A stretch of DNA of 64,000 nucleotides, from the NCBI GenBank assembly GCA_911728435.2, contig OU452198.1, forward strand, positions 15,720,001-15,784,000, given 5' to 3'. Each line of letters opens with the position of its first letter. Position 1 is the stretch's first letter. The notes below the pieces were generated by a model that did not search any database, was not told the DNA's origin, and worked only from the letters and a program-made list of their open reading frames with translations. The stretch comes from Apoderus coryli. Taxonomy: Eukaryota > Arthropoda > Insecta > Coleoptera > Attelabidae. This document shows positions 35,061 to 45,131 of the stretch, in pieces. The position numbers were made by a program, and so were the translations under genes.

Positions 35061-35139
35061 CGTGTATTTTTCCTCTCTGTCGGTTAAATTAGAGAAAAGT
35101 GGTACAATTTAAACACCTTTTAAATGGTGTTTTCAAAAG

Positions 35140-35830
35140 TAAAGTAAATTTAGCCGTTTTCGAGAATTTTTGAAAAAACGATTTTTTGTGATTTTAATTT
35201 TAATTTATTTCTGACATTACGAATTTTCACTACGACGTTTCATTTTTGAAAAACCATCATCAACTTTTGTTATCTTAAATACGGCCCTGAATTTTTTATT
35301 GTTAAATTTAAAGCCATTTTCAATTCAAAAATAGGTGATATATCACACGTAATGGTTTAAACAAGTTTTCAGTGTTTTTAGCGGTTATTTAAAATTATTT
35401 AAGAAAAATTGCCTTAGTTTGGCACTTATTTTCCGTAAAATATTCACCTGAGAAAGGCGTTTTTTTAATAACTTCAAAAAGTACTACAATTTTAACTAAA
35501 TTTAAAAAACCGCGTACAGAATAAAATGTTGTACTGAGACCGAAATGAATTGGCAAATAATAATAAATAATTGTGTGTAACGACAAAAGAGTGTTTTGCA
35601 AAACCTACTACTCTGCATTCAGTCAGTTAAGTGCCAAATTATGGCGATTTTTCTTGAATAAGTTTAAAAACAGTTCAAAATACTGAAATATTGTTGAAAC
35701 CATTAAGTGTGATATACCACCTATTTTTGAATTGAACATGGGTTTAACTTTAAAAATAAAAAACCGAGGGCTGTACTTAAAAAACGAAGTTGATGATGGT
35801 TTTTGAAAAACGAAACGTATCTTGGACACA
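35140..35830. mobile_element. fold-back repeat, copy 2
   Basis: Same landmarks as 29770-30600: TTTAGCCGTTTTCGAGAATT, ACTACGACGTTTC, ATACGGCCCTGAATTTTTTA, CATTCACCTGAGAAAGGCG, and the inverse on the right arm. The right end is shorter than in copy 1. Confidence 0.7.
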
Positions 35831-36118
35831 GTGTATATCATTTTTGCACTCTAATTTTTTTGAACCTTTATCTACTACTTATGAACGTCACTTCGCTATA
35901 GTAGTCGGCCACTTTTGATAACATTCAAATTGAATTATAAATTGTTCAGGGGTTTTCCAAATTAGAATGATAGTTCTGAAATAGTAATAAATTAGAGAAT
36001 ATATGGGTTTACTGAAAGAAATACTGTAATAAAGTTAATTATTTTTTCTTAATATTTAAATTAAAAAGTGCTTTTTGCTAGTAGTCGGCCACCCATATCC
36101 TACTTGCCAGCCAGGCTA
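35831..36118. repeat. GTAGTCGGCCAC Tc1-end motifs
   Basis: TAGTAGTCGGCCAC recurs at about 35900, 36080, 36480 and (as TAGTAGTCGGCCGC) 37164, twice followed by TTTTGATAACATTCAA. These look like terminal repeats of Tc1-like elements layered around the transposase remnant at 36530-37014. Confidence 0.5.
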
Positions 36119-36352
36119 AGTAATAAGAAGTTCCTGCTTTTTAATTGGATAGCCACATCTAACCAACTGAATCAACCAATCAAATATGTTTTTCTACTGT
36201 TAAAAACGGGTTAGGTCCCATCCTTCTTGGATTATCAGAATCCGGTCTTGTAGCATTTACCGTGAAACACCATATGTTTGCCTTATTTTGGGGCCAAATT
36301 TTACCGCATCTAGTTTGTTCTTAAGCTTTCCTCCGAGTATGAGTCTATTTTT
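36119..36352. repeat. ~235-bp direct repeat, left copy
   Basis: AATAAGAAGTTCCTGCTTTT through GTAGCATTTACCGTGAAACA to CCTCCGAGTATGAGTCTATT. A second copy in the same orientation lies at 37298-37540 with scattered differences and small indels. Confidence 0.85.
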
Positions 36353-36529
36353 CATTTGGGTTGATTAGGCATGCTCTAGAATAGGAAAAAAGGCAAATTT
36401 TAGACGAAAATATGCCAAAAAATAGAGATAAAATTTAGCGGCCGACGACTAACAAAATGATTATTTGGATACTTTTCTAGTAGTCGGCCACTTTTGATAA
36501 CATTCAATAATAATTACTATTAATAATAG

Positions 36530-37014
36530 TTTCGTCTGAAAAAAGGATATTTCGCCTAAACTAAAAGGCAGTCCCTGTGTTCCTGTGCCCACTGTAGTCG
36601 AGCAGCTATATATCTGAGAAGTAACCTAGATTCGAATGGTCTCTTAATTCGCAAATTGGCTCCAGCAAGTCTCCGCCGTATTATGGTACTGGAAATTAAT
36701 CGACCATACGTGCTTCTAAAGTGAGTTCGGACAGTTGAGAATGTTATGGTTCGATTCCGACGTACATAACCGGCTACATACCGATCTTCTCTTGCATTAG
36801 TTACCCTAAGACACCCAGTTCCATGTCTCCAGTCAACGCTGTTAGTTTCCTGGTACAAACGCACTATTCTGAAAACTGAAGCACGGGGAATCCCTAGTCT
36901 ATCCGCGATTCGATGATTCGGCAGACCCTCATCATGCAAAGTGAATATGCTTGCTCTATTGAATACTGAAATTCTATTGCGAGGCATAATTGCAAAGAAA
37001 AATTCAACAATCAC
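36530..37014 (-). pseudogene. Tc1-like transposase, DNA-binding half
   Basis: The minus-strand frame (preferred start 36987, MPRNRISVFNRASIF) shows paired helix-turn-helix regions: LHDEGLPNHRIADRLGIPRA then VRTHFRSTYGRLISSTIIRR, plus WAQEHRD before the first catalytic block. The second domain resembles HTH_Tnp_Tc3_2. Past CLL the frame stops, and only FFRRN of the catalytic domain follows. A catalytic-domain piece of a similar element lies at 37885-38115. Confidence 0.8.
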
Positions 37015-37297
37015 TTTAACACGCTAAATCGATATGCACCACTTTTTAAACATGTATATATCTAAAATTGTGGAAAATTGTTTTTTTCAACATTTTTAGA
37101 TGCCTAACAACGGTGAAATAAATAAAGTTCAAATGCACAAGAAAGCAGCCATGATAAATGCTAGTAGTCGGCCGCCTGTAAACTGGAGCAATTTACTTCA
37201 GACTCGGACTTTTTTTTTGTAACAATTTAAAACCAACTCAACCGCACATTCTTCGTAAAAATAGGACAATTCTTTAAGAACTATTTTTTGGGCAGTA

Positions 37298-37540
37298 ATA
37301 AGAAGTTCCTGCTTTTTAATTGCATAGCCAGATTTAACCAACTGAATCAACCAATCAAGTCTGTTTTTCTACTGCTAAAAACGGGTTTGGTCTTTCTTGG
37401 ATTATCAGAATCATATCTCTTAATCCGGTCATGTAGCATTTACCGTGAAACACCATATACGCTGCATGTTTGCCTTATTGCCAAGTTTTACCGCATCTAG
37501 TGTTTTTTTAAGCTTTCCTCTGAATATAAGTCTATTATCA
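37298..37540. repeat. ~235-bp direct repeat, right copy
   Basis: Matches 36119-36352, with an extra ATATCTCTTAATCCGGTC-type stretch and ACGCTGC insertion. The 70-codon frame over it has no signature. Confidence 0.85.
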
Positions 37541-37601
37541 AAAATATATGACCTGCGTAACGAAACATTTTAATAATAATTATTAGAATTGTATTATTTT
37601 T

Positions 37602-37873
37602 GTTGTTGTTGTTTGTTTGGCCTCTACCTTTTTAGGTAACAGCCATCTTTTGTAATTCTTGGACCTACAGTTTAGCGTGGAATCCGAACCACGGTCCTCG
37701 ACCGCCAGATGCCAGCACCCACGACTATATAGTCAATAACTACTTGGCATAGGCAAATCTACCGACTCGACCGGGAGCGCCGTCCACCCATCCAACCACC
37801 ATTCACACGACCAGGTACTGTAATACCATAATCATGTCGATGCGCGCTTGCACATGTGGGCATCTCCCGGCCC
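37602..37873 (-). mobile_element. GC-richer SINE-like element, copy 3 (full length)
   Basis: Flanked by the perfect 11-bp duplication GTATTATTTTT (37591-37601 and 37874-37884). In minus sense the head is GGCCGGGAGATGCCCACATG and the tail is a (CAA)n-like run (plus strand TGTTGTTGTTGTTTGTTTGG), differing from the GGAA tails of the other copies. Body nearly identical to copy 2. Confidence 0.85.
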
Positions 37874-37884
37874 GTATTATTTTT

Positions 37885-38115
37885 ATATATCTATCCCGTC
37901 ATAGTGTCTGGAATGGGAATAAGCTGCGTACGACGACCATGCATTATGCCTCCCCAAATCATTACTGTTCCTCCTTGGTATGGAACGACTTCTCTGGCAA
38001 AAGAGCAAGCAAAAGTCTTTGTGATCGCCCTGGCCCTCTCCAAGCTTTGTGTCGCCGACTATCACCAAGTAAACCAAACCTGGTTTTGTCTGAAAAAAGG
38101 ACATTTCGCCTAAAC
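37885..38115 (-). pseudogene. Tc1-like transposase, first catalytic block
   Basis: Minus strand: NVLFSDKTRFGLLGDSRRHK and WRGPGRSQRL, then after a one-base frame change GGTVMIWGGIMHGRRTQLIP. This is the classical Tc1 FSDExxF...R...WGG region. The second and third catalytic aspartates are missing. The segment between it and the N-terminal half contains the SINE and the direct repeat. Confidence 0.8.
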
Positions 38116-38199
38116 TAATATCCAGTCATAGCTATATGAGTTTGGGCTTGTCCTAGGCTGAACCCATTAGTTTTTGCTTGAAATAGCTTTAGCCCTGTG

Positions 38200-38440
38200 A
38201 TAGGGGTGGACACAACCTTCAAATTTTCATATATCAGTAGGGGTCGAGTTAAGCATTTTTTATTTGCTTTACAGCGATAGGTCACTTTTGATATTTGCCC
38301 CTATAATTATCGAGAAAATAGCGTTTAAAATTAAGAATTATTAAAATTCTGTTTCGTTACGCAGGTCATATATTTTAGATTATATTACATCTTGTCGGGA
38401 AAGTTTTGAGGTGACACAACCGATTTTTTTTAGTTTATTC
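38200..38440. repeat. SINE-like repeat with GTCGGGAAAGTTTTG block, copy 2
   Basis: Shares GCTTTACAGCGATAGGTCAC plus TTTTGATATTTGCCC with 47020-47060. It shares TTTTAGATTATATTACATCT and TGTCGGGAAAGTTTTG with 27765-27810. No tRNA-like boxes in this copy. Confidence 0.5.
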
Positions 38441-39424
38441 AAACTACGTTCAGGAGTAGCAGTGGTTACAGTGGTAAAAATACAAGAAAAACCGTATGGT
38501 ATTTTTTTATTTTTGAAAGTACTGGAAGGGAGCGCGTTTATATATTTTACGCACATGCCAATGATGTCCTTGCTATGCCACTGCTTTACTTCTACAAAAG
38601 TTTTCAAACTATTATTTACAATTTATAAGGACGGCTTTAAAGTCAGAGTCATTTAGGATCCCATGTGGAAAAACGTACCTGATCATGAAATGTGAAATCA
38701 AAGGTAACTAGCAGATAGTCAGAAAAATCCTCCTCCGAGTAGTTACTTGTCGTTAAGTTACTTTTTAACCATCCTGCAAAAAAAGAAAAATTGGCTGAGT
38801 AAGTCACTCGGTAGTCATACACACATAGAACACACAAACTTATATTTTTATTATTTAGGGTGTGAGAACATTTTTTGTTTGATGTTATAAAAATACAATT
38901 TTTCTAAATATAAAATATGTACCGAAATCCCCTTTTTATTATAGAAAAAGAATGTCTAATGCAAAATCTTTCAACACAATCTTAATGCACGATAAGCCAG
39001 CTTTCATTAGCACTTGAAGAGCGGAACATCGGCACGCTTTTGAATTTAATTCAAAAAAGTTTTAGCGTATATCGCGCAACTTGTTTTCACCTCATCTGTG
39101 CACGATATAACTAATTTGTTGACAGATCAAGAAAGCTCTACGAGCGGATGCATACTTATGCGTCAATGTATTTTAAAATATACAGTTGAATATTTAAATT
39201 TTAGTAGATTAATCGGTTTTAAATTAATATTAATGTAACAACAATTTTAATTATTTAGCTCTCTAGGGAATCTAAATTATTTATACATCTGACAAATAAA
39301 TACAAACTACATGCTGTTAGTCTTTACTGAATTTGACTTTCCAGATGCAGGGAAAGTATTGTGAACGCGCTAGAAAAAAATTGAGATAAAGCCGATTATA
39401 AACATTTTGAAGTCCCCTAACACG
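38441..39424. other. no gene seen
   Basis: AT-rich; opposing short frames of 75-81 codons around 38380-38656 lack any signature. Confidence 0.35.
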
Positions 39425-39520
39425 ATTAAAACCATTTCCAGATGGAAGTCTGTCAGTCTGTGTGGGTGTGGGTCAGTCTGAATGTATTCTTCTATGAGAT
39501 CGCCGAAACGCTTCAACTAA
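39425..39520. repeat. left part of a repeat split by the piggyBac insertion
   Basis: GTGTGGGTGTGGGTCAGTCT...TCGCCGAAACGCTTCAACTA. It continues in sense after the piggyBac copy (41164-41242: GCTAAATTTTGGTATGTTTG). Joining the sides at one TTAA gives a plausible uninterrupted repeat. Confidence 0.6.
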
Positions 39521-39524
39521 TTAA

Positions 39525-41159
39525 CACGTTCACTGTCCACATGCTTTAATATTACTATAATGCGGTAGTCCATCATAAGAAAAACTAATGTACCACATAT
39601 GGTACATTGGACTCTATGATAAAGTTTTCTGATATAGAGTCCAATGAGATATATTGAAGCTTACTGGAAAAATGATCCTATATATTATCATACTCTCTTT
39701 CATAGTATTCCAATAAGCTACAACAAATTTGTTTTATTATTGAGATGCTGGCACTTCGCAAATAATGAATGGTACACGTACATATAAAATAAAACCTCTG
39801 CTCGACCTAGTAATGCATAAAACTCAAAAGCTCTACAAACCTGCGGATACTATTGTAGTAGATGAAACAATGGTACCTTTTCGGGGCAGGCTAAGCTTTG
39901 AACAGTATAACCCTTCAAAAGCTAGGCGCTATGGAGTTAAATTATATAAAGTATGCACTCCTGAAGGATTTACATGGAATATGTCCATTTATGACGGAAA
40001 GAGTATAAAATTAGATGACTTAGATCTTCCAGGATCCACTGTCATCAAATTAGCTGAAGATCTTCTAAACGAAGGTCGTTGTGTTATCACTGATAACTAT
40101 TATACAAGTCTTGATTTAGCAAAATATTTGTATGATCGAAAAACTAACTTAATTGGAACTGTACGAAAACATAGAAAAGGCTTAGATAAGCCAACTTCAA
40201 AAAGGAGAACTGTGCACCGTCCAGCAAAACTATATTACTTTCATGAAATGGAAAGATCAACGAGACGTACATATGATATCTACTTGCTTTGAAGACGACA
40301 TGATTGAAGTTGGAACTGATAGGAAAGGTAACAAGAAAATGAAACCACGAATAATTTTAGAATACAATAAGGGAAAACAAGGTGTAGATATTTCTGACCA
40401 GTTGTCCAGCTACTACAGTTCTTTACGTAAGTCAATAGTATGGTACAAGAAAATAGCTATTGAATTAATTTGCAGTACAACACTTATAAATGCTCACATA
40501 ATTTATAATTCGCTAAATGAAAATAAATTACCATTATTGAAATTTACTGAATCTGTCGTAAAAGGCTTGCTGCATATTGATGAAAAGAAAGAAGATGGTC
40601 AACCAGTTAAAAAACCAAAAGTTGCAGTCCATACATTAGAGAACAATAGAGATGAGACAGATAAACCTTTACGTAAAAGGTGTCATGGTTGTTATGTTAG
40701 TTTAAAAACTCAAGGATTAAGTTCAAAAGAAGCTGCCAAGAAAGCTAAAAAAGTAGCAATGTATTGCTCCAAATGCTCACAGGCATACTGTCTAACATGT
40801 TTTAATAAAGCTCACTAACATGCTATTTTTCTAAAAATATATTTTATATCATTTTCTTGTGTTATTATATGAATTCTCTCTAATAAAAAACAATCTTTTT
40901 TTTTTGTAGCGTATTACTAACACTACTATTTTGAATGGCTGGCTTGAAGTCCATGTCCCAAATACGGGTCAAATAATGGTTAGATCGAAACACTGTTTTT
41001 TTCTCTATCAAGTCCTAATGAATATATCGAATTGTTATTTGCAAGTCCTCCTCAAATCTTAACATAAAAGTTATATTAAATGTGAGCCATATTTGGGGCA
41101 TAGGACGTACAAGTAACAGAGGGTATGACCCATATATGGGTCACTGGACAGTGAACGTG
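39525..41159 (+). mobile_element. piggyBac element with TTAA duplications
   Basis: Flanked by TTAA at 39521-39524 and 41160-41163. The ends are a perfect 15-bp inverted repeat, CACGTTCACTGTCCA at left and its complement at 41145-41159. Subterminal palindromes GTACCACATATGGTAC (39590) and GACCCATATATGGGTC (about 41127), and a 13-bp hairpin CATTGGACTCTAT/ATAGAGTCCAATG (39605-39645), lie inside. At 1635 bp it is too short for a full piggyBac, and the N-terminal coding region is mostly deleted. Confidence 0.92.
39645..40818 (+). pseudogene. piggyBac transposase, N-terminally deleted and frameshifted
   Basis: An N-terminal scrap (EAYWKNDPIYYHTLFHSIPI, LLLRCWHFANNE) precedes the main frame from 39765. 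Main-frame motifs: VVDETMVPFRGRLSFEQYNP (first catalytic Asp) and CVITDNYYTSLDLAKYLYD (second). After a frameshift near 40243 comes NKGKQGVDISDQLSSYYSSL (third). The C-terminus ends in the family's cysteine-rich finger (RCHGCYVSL, YCSKCSQAYCLTCF). Two frame breaks plus loss of most of the N-terminal domain mean no active enzyme, although all three catalytic aspartates survive in the DNA. Confidence 0.92.
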
Positions 41160-41242
41160 TTAAGCTAAATTTTGGTATGTTTGGGGGAACTGTAGGATAA
41201 ACCGATTAGTTTTCGGCAACGGGTAATCCTGCGAGTCCTATA

Positions 41243-43870
41243 GGGGAAAACTGGGCAATGCCGGTCAGTTGGTAATGCCGGTCACCTCTTTCTTATCGTA
41301 AATAAGTTTAGATTTTGCAACCCTGGCGGCTAAATACATTCGCCGTAATGTCCTTGAAACATATGTAACTGCTTGTTCAGTCTACATCTTGCGTTCATAG
41401 TGAAGTGGCGGTATTGAGATATTCACGAAGTTTCTTCTAATATTGTCGATATTCAAAATAAGCTGTAAGTACTACATTTAATATAATTTGATAACGCATA
41501 TATTTTTAAAATAAGATAATGGCTTGTACTATACTATTATACACAAAATAAAGCTATAAAAACAGGTAGATTTTTTTTATTTATTTTTTTAAACAATGAA
41601 CGTAGGTTATGTGCAATGCAGGTCAAGTGACCGGCATTTGCCACTTGCTTAAGCAAAATTATTAATTTTTTTCAGATGCCAAAACAACGAATTAGAAAAA
41701 CCAAAAAGGCACAATGGTCCGTCGATTCACTAAATAAAGCCAAACAGTTACATGAAGAAGGACTTTCCATTCGACAGGCAGCAAAACGTTGCGGAATTCC
41801 TTTTTCAACATTACAAGAAAGACTGCACAGAAAAGTTTATAATACTCCGCTTATGGGCAGAAAATCGGTGTTTACTAAAGATCAAGAACTGGAAATGGCA
41901 AATAGAATAAAATATCTAGCTTCTATTTTTTATGGATGCACAGAAAAAGAAGTTAGGCGCATGGCCTATGAATATGCCGAAACTAACAATGTAAAACATA
42001 ACTTTAATAAGGCTTTAAAACTGGCGGGTCGTGAGTGGCTTAAAGGGTTTCTAAACCGAAATCACCTATCAGTCCGTAAGGCAGAAGTTACTAGCTTAAA
42101 CAGAGCTACAGCATTCAATAAAGTTGAAATTGACCGATTCTTTCAACTGTTGCAAGAAGTTATGGAAAGATATAATTTTTCGCCCAGAAACATTTACAAT
42201 GTGGATGAAACGGGTGTTTCAACAGTGCAGGAACCAGGTAAAATTCTATCCAGAAAAGGCCAAAAAAGAGTAGGAGCAATGACTAGCTGGGAATGAGGTC
42301 GGAATATAACGGCAGTATGTGCAATGAGTGCAGTCGGTAATTTTATACCTCCAATGTTTATTTTTCCCCGTCAGCGACATTCACCCCTACTGGAAAAAGA
42401 TGGACCCCCTGGTGCTATATACAAATGTTCCAAAAACGGCTGGATCACAGAGGAACTTTTTGTACAATGGCTTGTGCATTTTGTAAAGATCTCAAAACCC
42501 TCCGTAGCTGACAAGATTTTATTAATTTTGGATAACCACAGTAGCCATGTTTCCCTTGCAGCCTATGAGTATTGCCGAGAAAATCACATTATAATGTTAT
42601 CAATACCACCCCACACGTCCCACCGAACACAGCCTTTGGATGTTTCCTTTTATGGACCCCTAAAGACATTTTACAGAAGTGAGTGTAACAATTATATGAA
42701 ATCTAATGCAGGAGACAAAATTACTCCTTACGAAGTCGCATCACTTTTCCGAAAAGCGTTTTCACATGCAGCATCTATAGCAAAAGCTGAAGCAGGTTTT
42801 AAGGCGACCGGGATATATCCGATTGATCCTTTCGTTTTCAAGGATGAAGATTTTCTAGCAGCCGAAGCTTTAAATGAAGAAGACGAAGTCGTGGTTATCG
42901 ATAGTGCTAACTCTTCAATGGAATTATCTACCCCAGGTCTTTCTGGAATTACTAATATCCTCTCGAAAGAGACGAACCGTGAACCGTTGTCAATTGCTTT
43001 AACTGATGAACCTCCCGTTCATATACTGCCCAGCACTGATACAAAAAGTGTGGAGCAATTGTTGGCCATTCCGTCTACCTCGAGACAGTCTACTTCTATC
43101 CTTAACCTAAGTGTTGACGAACTACTTCCAATACCTAAAAAACATATTAAACGGGCAAATACTAAAGCTAGACCCAAACAACATGCTGCTGTTTTAACTT
43201 CCACCCCACTAAAAGAGGAGATGAAAAAAAAAGAAGAAAAGAAAAGAGCAAGATTGCAAAATGATAAAATCAAAAAGAATAAATTTAAAGGAATTCAAGA
43301 AGCTAAGAAAAAGGTATTCAATTCACCAAAAGAGAGTGATTGTACAAAAAATATTAACCAAAAATGTAGTAACAAGATGTTAAGTAAACAAAAGACAAAA
43401 AATGCGAGAACGACAGTATCCTCATCATCAGAATCTGATATTGTAATGAGTGATGTCTGCAGTGATAATGAAAATAATGAAGTATTAACATTATGTACCA
43501 TTTGTGATGACTATGGTGCAGACAATGAATTGTGGTATAGATGTAGTATTTGTGGACTATGGGTACACGCCGAATGTTCAGGAAAAGATACTCCAGTAGG
43601 ATATATTTGTGATCATTGCGTGTGACCGGCAATAGCCACATGTGTGACCGGTAATACCCGAAAGAGTGACAATCGCGGTCAAAGTACCTACTTTTTTTTT
43701 TGAATAATGTTTTTGAATATTAATATTAGAGTTAAAGTTCCGATTAGTATTTACTTGAATAAAGCAGTACTGTGTTGTATTTTTTTACCAAAGAGAATAA
43801 ACATTTTGTTTTTTTTTTCGCTTTTAATTTTGAATTTAGCTTAAGTGACCGCCATTACCCATTTCTCCCC
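41243..43870 (+). mobile_element. pogo-like DNA transposon, nearly intact
   Basis: Bounded by TA: TA|GGGGAAAACTGGGCAATGCC at left and GGTAATGG-type sequence ending CATTTCTCCCC|TA at right, inverted repeats of ~25 bp with a few mismatches. GCCGGTCA / TGACCGGC words recur near both ends (41257-41283, 41625-41640, 43622-43660, 43844-43852) and are candidate transposase-binding sites. One long gene fills the interior. It abuts the Penelope remnant to its right. Confidence 0.85.
41676..43625 (+). pseudogene. pogo/Tigger-like transposase with PHD-like finger, one nonsense codon
   Basis: The single 650-codon frame is broken only by TGA at 42294-42296. Domains: an N-terminal pipsqueak-type helix-turn-helix (LNKAKQLHEEGLSIRQAAKR, about residues 18-55), a CENP-B-like DNA-binding region, then a DDE_1 core. 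The core has YNVDETGVS (first Asp), LLILDNHSSHVSLAA (second) and SHRTQPLDVSFYGP (third, 35 residues after the second). A charged Ser/Lys-rich linker leads to a C-terminal CTICDDYG...CSICGLWVHAECS...CDHC, a PHD-like zinc-binding pattern. The stop lies where the family has Arg (E-x-G-R-N-I-T), so CGA to TGA is the likely mutation. Otherwise it looks recently active. Confidence 0.88.
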
Positions 43871-43871
43871 T

Positions 43872-44851
43872 ACTGGCTGGTCTGGTGATGAACGATTTAG
43901 TTGAAACTGTTTTAAAAGTGGTTCCATTTCATATACCGTTTATTAAAATTTATGTTGACGACACTTTATCGACAGTCCCAAAGAACTCTTTTTCAATAAT
44001 ATTACAGTATTTTAATGGCTATCACCCGAACTTGAAGTTTACGATCGAATCGGAAAATAATTTCCGTGTTCCTTTTCTTGATGTTATAGTTAATCGAGAC
44101 TCTGACGGTTCTATGACTACAAAATGGTATCAGAAGCCTACCTCTGGTAGAGTCCCATCCTGTTAAGCAGAAAATGGGTGTCGTGCATAATCTCTTATTC
44201 CGGGCTTTGAACTTAAGTCATTACTCGTTCCACGAGGACAATTTGTCCTTGATTAAAAAGATTTTAAAACAAAATAACTATCCGACATCCTTCGTCAATT
44301 GTATTGAGCTGTTTCACAGGACTTCATCTGTCCCAAGTACTGACAGTACTTTGGTTGAACGCCGATATTTTAGATTCCCATTTATTAAGGCCTTATCACA
44401 CAAGATTAGAGCGTATTTCAGAGACACGTCAGTGAACTTGGCTTTCTATAACTTAAAAACTATAAATGGAATTTTCTACACCAGATTAAAAGATAAAACT
44501 CCAAAGGAGAGGTGTTGTGTACGGAATCCCATGTGAATGTGGTAAAATGTATACGTTGGACAGACGAAGCAGTATATTCAGAGGAGAGTTAGCCAACATA
44601 TGAGTGACTGTCGCAATAGTAATACTCAAAGGGATAAGACGGCTCTGTCCGCTAATCATTTTGAGACTGGTCACAGTTTTTTGTTTGACGACTTGAGGGT
44701 TTTGGATAGAGAAAGTCACTGGCTAAAGAGAAATATATCTGAAATGATTCATATTCAATTAAATGACACAATCAATCTACGCACGGATACCCAGGATTTG
44801 AGCAATATCTATAGTAATTTGATAGAAAAGTATAAGGTTTCAAGTACTTGA
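43872..44851 (+). pseudogene. Penelope-like element: reverse transcriptase end and GIY-YIG endonuclease
   Basis: Frame 1: IPFIKIYVDDTLSTVPKNS (YVDD catalytic box), LKFTIESENNFRVPFLDVIV, TKWYQKPTS. After a small deletion, frame 2: SHPVKQKMGVVHNLLFRALN and a long linker to LKDKTPKE. Then VYGIPCECGKMY, a two-base insertion, VGQTKQYIQRRVSQHMSDC and ALSANHFETGHSFLFDDLRV, which is the Penelope GIY-YIG nuclease (GIPC, YVGQT, R, H). The 5' three quarters are absent at the pogo boundary. At least two frame breaks. No active enzyme, but the family assignment is firm. Confidence 0.9.
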
Positions 44852-45131
44852 AACAGAGGAAATGTTTGTACTTTATCGTCCTACTTTTGGTGATTTGGCT
44901 GTTCGGTACTTTTACGATAACCCATGTAATATATAGCTTGCACTGGGTACACATTCAGTGGATGTATTTATTTATCAATTTTGATTTTTTTTTTTTATAT
45001 TAAAAAGAAAAACTATTTTTTTGTATAATTGCTATGCGATACCTAAAATTTTGTCTATATTACGATCATGAATTATTCTCATGGTATGTAGGTACGTGTC
45101 GATAAATGTTGTTTCATTGAAGATTAGTATT
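44852..45131. other. probable Penelope 3' flank
   Basis: Non-coding AT-rich sequence that would continue at 46634 if the 1.5-kb element between is removed. Confidence 0.4.

Noticed and set aside
43019..43641. Minus-strand frames opposite the pogo transposase
   Set aside because: Shadows of the well-supported plus-strand gene.
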